Source: Hyphomicrobiales bacterium | GTDB lineage: Bacteria > Pseudomonadota > Alphaproteobacteria > Rhizobiales > Rhizobiaceae | DNA length: 64,000 bases | Direction of reading: 5' to 3' | Assembly (NCBI GenBank): GCA_900466875.1 | Contig: UBNQ01000011.1 | Span: forward strand, 1 to 64,000 | Shown here: positions 51,990 through 60,821 of the stretch, piece by piece | How positions within the stretch are numbered: the stretch's first letter is position 1 | Layout: each line of letters starts with the position of its first letter | The notes under the pieces: model-generated | Seen by the model: the letters and a program-made list of their open reading frames with translations, nothing else | Told to the model about the DNA's origin: nothing | Databases searched by the model: none | Made by a program: the position numbers and the translations under genes

Positions 51990-53345
51990 TCAGCGAATGA
52001 CAATCTTGTCGCCGAGTGCGTTGCGCACTTCCGTCTCGACCGCCTTGACGGCATCGGCGACGGAGTTGGTCTTGGTCCAGGAGGCTTCAAGCCCCTTGTA
52101 CATGGCCTTCCAGACGATGCCGAAATCGCTGTTGTTGGGGATGGCGTTTGCCTTCGGCAGCAGGCCTTCGGTGGCAACCGTCGTCCAGCGGTCGTTGGCA
52201 TAGAAGGGGATCGTCGCCTCGGCCGAACCGATGGCAAGATGGCCCGACTTCACTGCGTGAAGTGCATTGATATAGGGCTCGGATGCCGTGGTGATCAACT
52301 CGGCTGCGAGCGTCGCATCCTCATCCGAACCGCCGGTCGACAGGAGATAGACGAGCGGATGCGTGATCGTGTTGGCGCGGCCCTTTTCGTTGCCGGCCGG
52401 GATCAGGCTGTATTGCATCTGGCCGAAGAAGTCCTTCAGGCCCCACTTGGCTTCCCATTCGGCCTTGTGCCAGGTGCCGCCGTGCCAGATGCCGGCCTTG
52501 TCGCCGGCGACAGCCTGGTGCCAGGTATCCCAGGTCATGCCGAGATAGGTGGCCGGAACGACGCCCTTTTCAACCGCGTCGACGAAGAACTGGTACATGC
52601 CGGTCAGCGCCTGACGGTCGAGCACCAGCTTGCCGGATTCCGCGTCGACCATCTCGCCGCCAAAACTCTGGTAGAACTGCCAGTAGTCGGTGCCGTTGTT
52701 CGGGCGCGGCATAAAGCCCTTGCCCGGTTCGACCACCTTGGCATCCTGCATCTTCTTTGCGTCGTCGAGCATGGAGTAGAGCGTGTATTCGCCACTTTCG
52801 ACCTTGGCCGGCAGCGCTTCGATATCGGCATCCGAATAACCGATCGCCTTCAGATGCGACTTGGAGAAGAAGAAGGGACGCGCCTCGGCATCCTGCGGAA
52901 TGCCCCAGATGCGGCCGTCATAGGAGGAGACGTCGATCAGATTGGGGTAGAGCTGGTTGAGTGGCCAAGCGTCGAAATCCACATAGTCCTCGATCGGGCG
53001 CAGAAGGCCGGACTGCGACCAGGGGCCGATATCCTCGTGGCCGGACACGATAATGTTCGGCGCCTTGCCGGATTCGGCGGCCAGCGTCACAGCCTGCTTG
53101 AAATCGTCCCAACCGGTCCAGGCCTGGGATTCGATCTTGATGGTGAGGTCTTCGCCGCGGATCTTTGCCTGACGCGAGACGACGTCGGCAGCCATCTTGA
53201 TGGCCTCGATACGGTAATCATTGGTCGGGCCGGTGCCGCCGGCCCAGACTGAGATGGTGACATCCTTGGCCATGGCGAAGGTTGCTGTCGACGCCAGCAG
53301 GGCTGTCGCCAGGATGGCGGATTTGAAACGCGGAAGTACGGTCAT
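51990..53345 (-). CDS. ABC transporter substrate-binding protein
   Basis: This 451-residue periplasmic binding protein of family 1 has a signal peptide (FKSAILATALLASTATFAMAKD, cleavage about 26). The mature domain has ISVWAGGTGPTNDYRIEAIK and IWGIPQDAEARPFFFSKSHLKAIGYSD. It is the first gene of the minus-strand operon binding protein-permease-permease-ATPase-GDPD/LacI-phosphatase. The ligand is unknown; a phosphodiester is inferred from the enzymes. The LacI-type palindrome at 53474 is about 130 bases upstream. Confidence 0.92.
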   Translation of the reverse strand: MTVLPRFKSAILATALLASTATFAMAKDVTISVWAGGTGPTNDYRIEAIKMAADVVSRQAKIRGEDLTIKIESQAWTGWDDFKQAVTLAAESGKAPNIIVSGHEDIGPWSQSGLLRPIEDYVDFDAWPLNQLYPNLIDVSSYDGRIWGIPQDAEARPFFFSKSHLKAIGYSDADIEALPAKVESGEYTLYSMLDDAKKMQDAKVVEPGKGFMPRPNNGTDYWQFYQSFGGEMVDAESGKLVLDRQALTGMYQFFVDAVEKGVVPATYLGMTWDTWHQAVAGDKAGIWHGGTWHKAEWEAKWGLKDFFGQMQYSLIPAGNEKGRANTITHPLVYLLSTGGSDEDATLAAELITTASEPYINALHAVKSGHLAIGSAEATIPFYANDRWTTVATEGLLPKANAIPNNSDFGIVWKAMYKGLEASWTKTNSVADAVKAVETEVRNALGDKIVIR

Positions 53346-53473
53346 GACTTATCCCCGATAAGCGATCTCGCTTCCTCCGCGGCCGGTCGCATGCAGTGTT
53401 ATCCGGGCGGGAAAGCGAGGAGTTGATCCTGAACGAGGCGGACCTTAGGAGCGCTCCACAACAGAGAGATGAC

Positions 53474-53495
53474 AAAATGTACACGTGTACATTTT
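53474..53495 (-). promoter_or_regulatory. 22-bp perfect palindrome, LacI-family operator candidate
   Basis: The half-site AAAATGTACAC is followed directly by its exact reverse complement, giving a symmetric site with central CG, as LacI-family operators have. It lies in the divergent region between the importer operon (minus) and the S58 peptidase (plus), and the nearest LacI-type gene is the GDPD-LacI fusion in that operon. Confidence 0.75.
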
Positions 53496-53744
53496 TTATT
53501 TTTGGCGCAGGTTTTGGCCCAATCACCGGCGTTGGGTCTCATGCCGGAGCGCTCAAGGTTGGGATGGTTGACGTGCAGAAGGCGTGGAGAGCGCCTTCTC
53601 TTATCTGTCCCGCCAAGTGAGTCACGGCGCATCTTTGGCCTTATGTTCTCTTGCAAAGGCGGTCTGAAACTATTCTGTTTTTGTTGTGCCGGTTCGGAGC
53701 GGCCTGAAGTAGTCTTCGGTCACCTTGAAGACCGGAACCATTCA
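53496..53744. other. divergent intergenic region, right part
   Basis: These 249 bases precede the S58 peptidase. They hold one hairpin (AGAAGGCG/CGCCTTCT, 53577-53599) of unclear role. The open plus-strand frame from 53469 reads through the operator and is not taken as coding. Confidence 0.4.
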
Positions 53745-54794
53745 ATGACCAGCGAACATCGTGCGCGCCTGCGTGATCTCGGCATATCCATCGGCCATTA
53801 CGAGACCGGTGCGCTCAATGCGATCACCGATGTCGCGGGCGTTGCCGTCGGCCATGTGACCTGCGTCGAAGGCGAGCGGACGCGCACGGGTGCTACGGCC
53901 ATCCTGCCGCATTCCGGCAATCTGTTTCAGGACAAGGTGCCGGCAGCACTCGCCGTGTTCAACGGTTTTGGCAAGTTTGCCGGCTCCACGCAGATTGCCG
54001 AGCTTGGCGAGATCGAGACGCCGATCCTCTTGACCAACACGCTCGGTGTCGGCCGTGCCATCGAGGCGATCAATCGGCATGTGCTGGCGCAAGCTGGTAA
54101 CGAGCGCGTCGTGTCGCTCAATGCCGTTGTCGGCGAGACCAATGATTCCCGGTTGAACGATATTCGCGCTGCCCGTCCGAGCGTGGATGAAATGACGGCG
54201 GCGCTTACTGCTGCCAAGACCGGGCCGGTCGAGGAAGGTGCGGTCGGTGCCGGCACCGGTACGGTTGCTTTCGGCCTGAAGGGCGGGATCGGCACGAGTT
54301 CGCGTGTCGTGAAGGCCGGCGGCACGGACTATACGGTCGGTGTGCTGGTTCAGTCCAATTACGGCGGCAAGCTGATGGTGGCCGGCAAGCCCTATGAGGC
54401 GGAAGGGGCGCATGACAAGGACGGCTCGATCGTGATGATCGTTGCGACCGATGCGCCGCTTTGCTCGCGGAACCTGAAGCGTCTTGCCGAGCGTTGTTTT
54501 GGTGGTCTTGCCCGCACGGGGGCTGCGCTTAGCAATGGCTCGGGCGATTATGCGTTGGCGTTTTCCACTGCCGAGGAGGTGCGCCGGACGCCCGCGCGCC
54601 GCAAGGCAGTCGCCAACTATCCGGTTCTCTCCAATGATGTCGTCTCGCCGCTCTTCGAAGCTGTGATCGAGGCTGCCGAGGAAGCGATCCTCAATTCGAT
54701 GACGATGGCGGTGACCACCCATGGCTACAATGCCGGGACGGACAAGCCTTCCACCATCCATGCCATTTCTCTCGACGCTCTCAAGCGTCGCTAA
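53745..54794 (+). CDS. P1/S58 family aminopeptidase (DmpA/BapA type)
   Basis: This 349-residue N-terminal-nucleophile aminopeptidase is expected to self-cleave before S228 (HDKDG-S-IVMIVATD), making alpha and beta chains with Ser as new N-terminus. Conserved parts include GISIGHYETGALNAITDVAGVAVGHVT, LLTNTLGVGRA, ETNDSRLNDI and NGSGDYALAFST. Such enzymes release N-terminal L- or D-residues or beta-amino acids from peptides and amides. ATG 53745 is chosen because homology begins there. It is followed at 24 bases by a D-amino acid aminotransferase. Confidence 0.92.
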   Translation: MTSEHRARLRDLGISIGHYETGALNAITDVAGVAVGHVTCVEGERTRTGATAILPHSGNLFQDKVPAALAVFNGFGKFAGSTQIAELGEIETPILLTNTLGVGRAIEAINRHVLAQAGNERVVSLNAVVGETNDSRLNDIRAARPSVDEMTAALTAAKTGPVEEGAVGAGTGTVAFGLKGGIGTSSRVVKAGGTDYTVGVLVQSNYGGKLMVAGKPYEAEGAHDKDGSIVMIVATDAPLCSRNLKRLAERCFGGLARTGAALSNGSGDYALAFSTAEEVRRTPARRKAVANYPVLSNDVVSPLFEAVIEAAEEAILNSMTMAVTTHGYNAGTDKPSTIHAISLDALKRR

Positions 54795-54818
54795 GCTATC
54801 CCCAAGACTGGAGTTCCC

Positions 54819-55685
54819 ATGCCTGCCGCTACACCCCGTATCGTTTATCTCAACGGTGCCTTTCTGCCTGAAAACGAAGCCCATATCTCGATCTTCGATC
54901 GCGGTTTTCTCTTCGGTGACGGTATCTATGAAGTGACGGCAGTGCTGGACGGCAAGCTGATCGACAGCCCGCTGCACATGACGCGTCTGGAGCGCAGCGT
55001 GCGGGAGATCGGCGGTCATCTGCCGATTTCGACCGACGAGATCGTCGCGATCGAAAAGCGTCTGGTCGAAGACAACAAGCTGACCGAGGGCGTGATCTAC
55101 CTGCAGTATACGCGCGGTGCGGAAGACCGGAATTTTCTCTATTCGGAAAACCTTGAGCCGACGCTTCTGCTGTTTACGCAGGCCAAGACGCTGGAACATG
55201 TCGCTGCGGTCGAAAAGGGCCTGAAGGTCAAGGTCGTGCCGGACCAGCGCTGGGAACGTCGCGACATCAAGACCGTCTGCCTGCTGCCGCAGGTTCTGGC
55301 CAAGCGCATCGCCAAGGCGGAAGGCTGCGACGAGGCTTGGATGGTGGAAGATGGTTTCATCACGGAAGGTGCGTCTTCGACCGCCTACATCATCACCCAG
55401 GACGACAAGATCGTCACACGTGGCAATGGCAATGCCATCCTGCCGGGCTGCACGCGTCTCGCCGTGCTGGAGCTGGCCCGTGAACAGGGACTGACCGTTG
55501 AGGAGCGTCTGTTCACCGTCGAGGAAGCGATGGCTGCGCGCGAAGCGTGCCTGACGAGCGCCTCCAACTTCATCGTGCCGATCACCTCGATTGATGGAAA
55601 GCCGGTCGGAGACGGCAAACCGGGTGCGATGTTCAAGCGCCTGCGCGAGCTTTACATGGACAATGCCCGCCGCACGGCGGTCTGA
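54819..55685 (+). CDS. class IV aminotransferase, probable D-amino acid aminotransferase
   Basis: This 288-residue PLP fold-type IV enzyme has the PLP lysine K151 in RRDIKTVCLLPQVL, FDRGFLFGDGIYEVT near residue 26-40 and FITEGASSTAYII binding the PLP phosphate side. The pattern fits D-alanine aminotransferase (Dat) better than branched-chain enzymes. It would transaminate D-amino acids released by the neighbouring peptidases to 2-oxo acids. It is co-transcribed with the S58 peptidase. Confidence 0.88.
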   Translation: MPAATPRIVYLNGAFLPENEAHISIFDRGFLFGDGIYEVTAVLDGKLIDSPLHMTRLERSVREIGGHLPISTDEIVAIEKRLVEDNKLTEGVIYLQYTRGAEDRNFLYSENLEPTLLLFTQAKTLEHVAAVEKGLKVKVVPDQRWERRDIKTVCLLPQVLAKRIAKAEGCDEAWMVEDGFITEGASSTAYIITQDDKIVTRGNGNAILPGCTRLAVLELAREQGLTVEERLFTVEEAMAAREACLTSASNFIVPITSIDGKPVGDGKPGAMFKRLRELYMDNARRTAV

Positions 55686-55752
55686 GCATCTCTTTTAACG
55701 CAATTCAGGACGCAAAACCGGTTCCCGCTTTTGCTGGAATTGCTGACAACAC

Positions 55753-56637
55753 TTAGCCGGCGGCCAATGTGTCCCAGATACGTTTGACGATGGGCCGCCG
55801 GTTTTCCTTCGAGCGATAGAGCCGAATCTCGACTTCGATATCCCAATCGCTCTCGGCCGCGCGAAGCAGCCGGCCGTCGGCCAGTTCGGCGGCGACCAGA
55901 CTTTCAGGGATCCAGGCGAGGCCCCAGCCGGCCATCACCATCGCTTTCAGGCCGACCGAATGGCTGCCGACGTGGACGCGATTATCGGTCGGCAGGCGAG
56001 TGGCGAAAGCACCGGCCATCAACTGGCCGAAGAAGGACGTCTTCTGATAGCTGACATGGGCGAAGCCCGGCTCGACGCGGTGTAGCGGTGCGCCTTGCTT
56101 ATCCGGCGCGCTGACGGGAATGATCGTCTCCGCCCCCAGTCTGTGGTGTTCGAATTGAGGGTCGAGCAGCATCGGCACATGCAGGTTCTGGTAGGTCAGC
56201 AGGAAATCGGAATCGCCGTCGATCAGCGAGTTGAGGTTTTCTTCCATGCTGCCGGAATCAGGCCGCATATGGGAAACGATTGGCCCCAGCTCAGCACCCA
56301 GATTTGTCAACCAGTCTGGAAAGAAGGTGAAGGACAGCGTGTGCAGGGCGGTCAGCGTTACTGTGCGGGCATCGTTGCCTTCCTCATGCTGCAGGTTGCG
56401 ACGGGCCTGATAGAGGTTTTGCAGCGTCAGCTCGGCAATGGGCACGAAACGCTGGCCGGCTTCGGTGAGGCGGGATGGATAGGTGGCGCGGTCGATCAGG
56501 CTTGTTCCGACCCATGCTTCCAGCTGTCTTATACGGCGGCTGAAGGCGGATTGGGTGACATTGCGCTCGTCGGCTGCCTTGGAAAAGTTCAGCGTCTGCG
56601 CGAGCGCCAGAAAATCTTCAAGCCATTTGACTTCCAC
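55753..56637 (-). CDS. LysR family transcriptional regulator
   Basis: This 294-residue LysR regulator has an N-terminal winged helix (MEVKWLEDFLALAQTLNFSKAADERNVTQSAFSRRIRQLEAWVGTSLIDR, 1-50) followed by a substrate-binding-like effector domain. It is convergent with the aminotransferase gene and lies downstream of the S12 aminopeptidase on the same strand. The context suggests control of the peptide/D-amino-acid locus, responding to a released amino acid or peptide. Confidence 0.92.
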   Translation of the reverse strand: MEVKWLEDFLALAQTLNFSKAADERNVTQSAFSRRIRQLEAWVGTSLIDRATYPSRLTEAGQRFVPIAELTLQNLYQARRNLQHEEGNDARTVTLTALHTLSFTFFPDWLTNLGAELGPIVSHMRPDSGSMEENLNSLIDGDSDFLLTYQNLHVPMLLDPQFEHHRLGAETIIPVSAPDKQGAPLHRVEPGFAHVSYQKTSFFGQLMAGAFATRLPTDNRVHVGSHSVGLKAMVMAGWGLAWIPESLVAAELADGRLLRAAESDWDIEVEIRLYRSKENRRPIVKRIWDTLAAG

Positions 56638-56746
56638 GACGAACTCCCATGCAAAACCGGCTGCGGTTTTCCATTGGTCCCATCGGGAAGAAAATGCAAT
56701 CAGCAGATCGTGCTTTTGGAATGCGGCAGGATACGGGGTGAGGGTA

Positions 56747-58252
56747 TCATCCGCGGCTGTATTCGATCATTCGTGCGCGGGACAGAACCAGTTCGAGGCG
56801 GTTTTCGGACAGGAGATGTAGGCAGACGCGCTTCGTCCACGGACCATCCTTCAGGGTGAAGAGAAAGCGGCCGCTGCCGAGTGCCTTGAGCGGCATGCGA
56901 TGGCGCACCGGGCCAACGCCCATGACAAGATTGTCTCCGTCGATCTCGAACGTGGCGCCTTCGTCAGAGGACCAACGGCCGGAGAGTGAGGCCGGTACGC
57001 CGGTATCGACTGCCGGCAGAAAACGGCGGGCGGGGTAGCCAATCTGGCCGACAATCGCCGTGCCATCCATCTTCAGGCGCATGGGAGAGGTCGCGGAGAA
57101 AGAGGAGACATGGTCATCCTTGTCCTCATAAACGGCGGTATCGGCGTCGAGCCAGTTGACGCTGGAGCTCTTGACCTCAATCCAGAAGGGACCGGTTTCG
57201 GTGACGTAAAGACCATCCTGCAAGGCAGAGGAGGGGACGGGCAGGGCGAGACCGAACAGGGTCGCCATGGCTTCCTGTGCGATCTTGCTGCCATTGGTGT
57301 CCTCGCGATTGGAGACGATGACAAAACCGATCTGGCTTTCCTGATCGAGAAGGAAATAGGTCTTGTAACCGGGATGCGAACCGCCATGGCCGGTGAAGTC
57401 GCGGCCGCCCAGTGTCGTGCGGCAGATGCCGAGGCCGTAACCGCTTTCACGGCCATCGGATAGCGCGCGCGGGGCGGCGAGGCGATCGAGCGTGCCCGTG
57501 AAAGGCGCCTTGTCGGACAGCAGAAGGCGCAGCCAGTTGGCAAGGCTCATGGCGCTGCCGGTCATGCTGCCGGAGGCGGAGATATGCAGGCCGGCGGCGG
57601 AGAGCTGCCACTTTTCGCCGTCGTGCCAATAACCGGGAACGAGGCCGGCGACGGCATCGTTCCAGACGTCAGGGGCATCGAGCGTGGCTCCGGCCTTTGC
57701 GCCCGCATCACGGATGAAATCGCGGAAGAACAGGCCCTTGCGCTCAAGTGCCGTCTCAACGAAGCGATAGCCGGTGTTGGAATAGGAAACTTCGGTGCCG
57801 ACTTCGTAGTTCAGGCGCGTCTGGCGGGCGAGGAATTCCATCAGCGGGCCGGCCTTGGTTTCGGTGTAGACCGAGAGGCCGAGGAGGGAGAGGCATTCGC
57901 GGGTGTCCGGCAGGCCGCCGCTCATGTCCAGCGCACGGCCGACGGTGACGCTTGCCATGGGCTCCTGCAATTCGGGCAGATGCTGGCCGAGCGTGTCGTC
58001 AAGCGAGATCGCTTCAGGGTGTGAAAGCACCATGGCGCAGAAGGCGTGTTTGGTGACGGAGGCGTAACGCACGACCGTCTCGGCGGAGAAGGGCGCCATG
58101 GTCGATAAGCTCTCGACGCCGCCGGTTTCGGCAAAGCGGATGCCGTTGGCGTCGAAGCCGATCACCGCACCACCGGGCTGGTCAGCACCCCATCCGCCAG
58201 TGAATTTCCTGACGGCTTGTTGCGCTGCTTCCCAATTGGTCGTGATCGACAT
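56747..58252 (-). CDS. S12 family serine hydrolase, D-aminopeptidase (DAP) type
   Basis: This 501-residue penicillin-binding-fold hydrolase has S65-x-x-K68 (YASVTK), Y157 (SYSNTGYRF) and an H-G-G motif (FTGHGGSHPGYK) as third motif, like Ochrobactrum DAP. C-terminal beta-barrel domains (about 335-500) match the three-domain DAP layout. DAP removes N-terminal D-residues from peptides. It has no signal peptide, so it is cytoplasmic. ATG 58252 follows TCTGGAGAAGCGAA. It follows the Dpp-type operon, separated by a terminator-like hairpin. Confidence 0.88.
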   Translation of the reverse strand: MSITTNWEAAQQAVRKFTGGWGADQPGGAVIGFDANGIRFAETGGVESLSTMAPFSAETVVRYASVTKHAFCAMVLSHPEAISLDDTLGQHLPELQEPMASVTVGRALDMSGGLPDTRECLSLLGLSVYTETKAGPLMEFLARQTRLNYEVGTEVSYSNTGYRFVETALERKGLFFRDFIRDAGAKAGATLDAPDVWNDAVAGLVPGYWHDGEKWQLSAAGLHISASGSMTGSAMSLANWLRLLLSDKAPFTGTLDRLAAPRALSDGRESGYGLGICRTTLGGRDFTGHGGSHPGYKTYFLLDQESQIGFVIVSNREDTNGSKIAQEAMATLFGLALPVPSSALQDGLYVTETGPFWIEVKSSSVNWLDADTAVYEDKDDHVSSFSATSPMRLKMDGTAIVGQIGYPARRFLPAVDTGVPASLSGRWSSDEGATFEIDGDNLVMGVGPVRHRMPLKALGSGRFLFTLKDGPWTKRVCLHLLSENRLELVLSRARMIEYSRG

Positions 58253-58302
58253 TTCGCTTCTCCAGATAATTCTCGAAGACCGGGCCTGGGTCCGCCAACC
58301 AT

Positions 58303-58342
58303 GAAAGAAATGACCCGAAACCGGTCTCGGTTTTCGGGTCAA
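58303..58342 (-). terminator. terminator between ABC operon and D-aminopeptidase gene
   Basis: TGACCCGAAAACCG pairs with CGGTTTCGGGTCA on the minus strand (one bulge, 4-base loop), followed by TTTCTTTC. It lies just after the second ATPase gene, so the aminopeptidase may depend on readthrough or its own promoter. Confidence 0.6.
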
Positions 58343-58350
58343 ATTCCAGG

Positions 58351-59103
58351 TCAGGCCGGTTCTTCGAGCTCCACGCTCAGGCTGCGCAATTCGCGGGTGT
58401 GAGCGTGATTGACATTGCCGAGCCTCAGATCTTCGGCTGTAACCTGTTCAACCATGTGGCCATCGATCATCACGCCGACTTCGGTGCACAGATGCGCGAT
58501 GACGCTGAGATTGTGGCTGACCATCACGTAGGTGAGGTTCCGCTCGACGCGCAGGTCGGCCAGAAGGTTGAGGATTTCCGCCTGAACCGAGACGTCGAGT
58601 GCCGAGGTCGGCTCGTCGAGCAGCAGCACTTCCGGCTCTGCGATCAGGGCGCGGGCGATTGCGACGCGCTGGCGCTGGCCGCCGGAAAGCTGGTGCGGAT
58701 AGCGGAAGCGCGTGGTCTGCGGCAAGGCAACGGCGGAGAGCACCTTGGCGATACGATCGTCGATATTGTCCATGCCGTGCACGAGCGGCAGTTCCGACAG
58801 GATGCGGTCGATCGTCTGGCGCGGGTGCAGCGAACCGTAGGGGTCCTGGAATACCATCTGTACCTTGCGGAAGAAGGCCGGCGGGCGATAGAGCGGTGCA
58901 TTTTCGCCGGAAAAGGCGATACGGCCGGACCAGTCGTTGTTGAGGCCGGCCATGGCGCGCAGGACGGTGGATTTTCCCGAGCCGCTTTCACCGACGATGC
59001 CGAAGCTTTCGCCCTTTGCGACGTTGAAGGACACGCCCTTTACGACTTCGCGGTCACCGAAGCTGATATGCAGATTGTCGATCTCGATCGTCATTTCAGC
59101 CAC
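58351..59103 (-). CDS. dipeptide/oligopeptide ABC transporter ATP-binding protein (DppF/OppF type)
   Basis: This 250-residue ATPase has Walker [10 protein letters not shown] (about 36-44), signature [15 protein letters not shown], Walker [13 protein letters not shown] and switch His in [13 protein letters not shown]. It is shorter than many OppF proteins, lacking part of the C-terminal extension. It overlaps the partner ATPase gene by 13 bases. Confidence 0.92.
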   Translation of the reverse strand: MAEMTIEIDNLHISFGDREVVKGVSFNVAKGESFGIVGESGSGKSTVLRAMAGLNNDWSGRIAFSGENAPLYRPPAFFRKVQMVFQDPYGSLHPRQTIDRILSELPLVHGMDNIDDRIAKVLSAVALPQTTRFRYPHQLSGGQRQRVAIARALIAEPEVLLLDEPTSALDVSVQAEILNLLADLRVERNLTYVMVSHNLSVIAHLCTEVGVMIDGHMVEQVTAEDLRLGNVNHAHTRELRSLSVELEEPA

Positions 59104-59918
59104 TCCGGATCACGGGTCAAGACGGGCAGGCGCTTCTTCGGGTGCATCAGCGAGGGCATGCAGTTCAGCAGGCCGCGCGTATAGGGATGCTGTGCGGACA
59201 GGAGTTCGGAGGCCTTGATCTCTTCCACCACATGGCCGGCATACATGACGGCGACACGATCGCAGAAATGCGAGACCAGCGGCAGGTCGTGGCTGATGAG
59301 CAAAAGGCCCATGCCGCGTTCCGAAACCAGTTCCTCGATGAGGCGCAGGATTTCGGCCTGCACGGTGGCATCAAGGGCCGAAGTCGGTTCGTCGGCGATC
59401 AGCAGTTCCGGATCGGGTGCCAGCATCATGGCAATCATGACGCGCTGGCCCATGCCGCCCGAAACTTCGTGTGGATAGGAGCTTGCTACCTTTTTCGGAT
59501 CGCGGATTTTCACCATTTCCAGAAGGTTGATTGCGGCTTCCAGCGCCGCACGCTTGCTGCCGCCCTTGTGGGCGCGCCACGCTTCTGCGACCTGGCTGCC
59601 GACGGTCTTTACCGGGTTCAGCGAATATTTCGGGTCCTGCAGAATGAAGCCGGCCCGCTTGCCGCGGATCGTGCGCATCTGCTTTTCCGACGCCGACAGG
59701 ATGTCGATGCCGTCGAATTCGAGCTTGTCTGCCTCGATGCGTGCCTGGCTGGGCAAAAGCTTCATCAGTGCGCGGGCGGTCAGGCTCTTGCCCGATCCGC
59801 TTTCGCCGACGATGCCGAGCTTTTCGGTGCCGAGCTTCATCGACACGCCCTTGACGGCGGGCGCAAAACCGGTGCGGCTTTCAAAGCCGATGTGGAGATT
59901 GTTGATTTCGAACAGCAT
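59091..59918 (-). CDS. dipeptide/oligopeptide ABC transporter ATP-binding protein (DppD/OppD type)
   Basis: This 275-residue ATPase has Walker [10 protein letters not shown], signature [15 protein letters not shown], Walker [17 protein letters not shown] and the C-terminal oligopeptide-transporter extension [14 protein letters not shown]. Together with the 58351 ATPase it powers the permeases encoded upstream. The preceding permease ends 3 bases before. Confidence 0.92.
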   Translation of the reverse strand: MLFEINNLHIGFESRTGFAPAVKGVSMKLGTEKLGIVGESGSGKSLTARALMKLLPSQARIEADKLEFDGIDILSASEKQMRTIRGKRAGFILQDPKYSLNPVKTVGSQVAEAWRAHKGGSKRAALEAAINLLEMVKIRDPKKVASSYPHEVSGGMGQRVMIAMMLAPDPELLIADEPTSALDATVQAEILRLIEELVSERGMGLLLISHDLPLVSHFCDRVAVMYAGHVVEEIKASELLSAQHPYTRGLLNCMPSLMHPKKRLPVLTRDPEWLK

Positions 59919-59921
59919 CCG

Positions 59922-60821
59922 TCAGTTCCCTTTCGGATCCAGCACATCGCGTAGCGCATCGCCCAAAAAGTTGAAGGCGAGCGAGACGAAGAAGATGGCG
60001 ATGCCGGGAATGGCGGCAACCCACCATTGTTCGAAGATGAAGCGCTTGGCAGTCGCGATCATCGCACCCCATTCCGGCGACGGCGGCTGTGCGCCCATGC
60101 CGAGAAAGCCGAGCGAAGCGGCGGTGATGATGATCGACGACATGTCGAGCGTGACGCGCACGATCAGCGTCGGCACGCAGAGCGGCATGATGTGACGGAA
60201 GATGATGCGCCATGAGGAGCCACCGGTCAGACGGTAGGCGGCGATGAAGTCGCTGCCGCGAACCGTCAGCGTTTCGGCGCGGGCCATACGGGCATAAGGC
60301 GGCCAAGCGGTCAGCGCGATGGCGAGCACGGCGCTTTCGACGCCCGGCTGCAGGGCTGCGACGAAGGCGAGAGCCAGAACGAGGCGTGGGAAGGCCAGAA
60401 AGATGTCGGTGATGCGCATCAGGATCGTGTCGACGATGCCGCCGAAATATCCGGCGATGCAGCCGATGGCGAGACCGACCGGGGCGACGAGCACGACCAC
60501 GGCGATGACCATGCCGAGCGTGACGCGACCGCCATAGAGAAGGCGCGAGTAGATGTCGCGGCCGAGTTCATCGGTACCGAACCAGTGCAGGGCAGTGGGG
60601 GCGGCGAGGCGGTTGGCAAGATCCTGCGATGCTGGGTTATGGGTGGCCAGCAGCGGTGCGAAGATCGCGATGCCGATGAAGATGGCGATGATGGTCAGGC
60701 CGATCATGCCGAGCGGATTGCCGCGCAGGTTCAGCCAGATGCGGTACCAGTTGCCCCAGGCGGCCTGGCGGCGCGAGGACGGATTTTCGTCCAAGGCCCA
60801 GTTTCGGAAGGTGGCGATCAT
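59922..60821 (-). CDS. peptide ABC transporter permease (DppC type)
   Basis: This 299-residue inner-membrane permease has six hydrophobic segments, an N-terminal cytoplasmic stretch with WYRIWLNLRGNPLGMIGL, and the EAA-type loop RAETLTVRGSDFIAAYRLTGGSSWRIIFRHIMPLCVP. ATG 60821 overlaps the DppB-type stop by one base; a longer frame to 60974 is rejected for that reason. Confidence 0.92.
   Translation of the reverse strand: MIATFRNWALDENPSSRRQAAWGNWYRIWLNLRGNPLGMIGLTIIAIFIGIAIFAPLLATHNPASQDLANRLAAPTALHWFGTDELGRDIYSRLLYGGRVTLGMVIAVVVLVAPVGLAIGCIAGYFGGIVDTILMRITDIFLAFPRLVLALAFVAALQPGVESAVLAIALTAWPPYARMARAETLTVRGSDFIAAYRLTGGSSWRIIFRHIMPLCVPTLIVRVTLDMSSIIITAASLGFLGMGAQPPSPEWGAMIATAKRFIFEQWWVAAIPGIAIFFVSLAFNFLGDALRDVLDPKGN

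Noticed and set aside
50443-52203. 586-codon plus-strand frame opposite the importer permeases
   Set aside because: It is a shadow of permease genes with Arg/Asp/Gly-rich antisense composition and no domain.
53469-53744. N-terminal extension of the S58 peptidase frame
   Set aside because: It would translate through the 22-bp operator palindrome and lacks family similarity; homology begins at ATG 53745.
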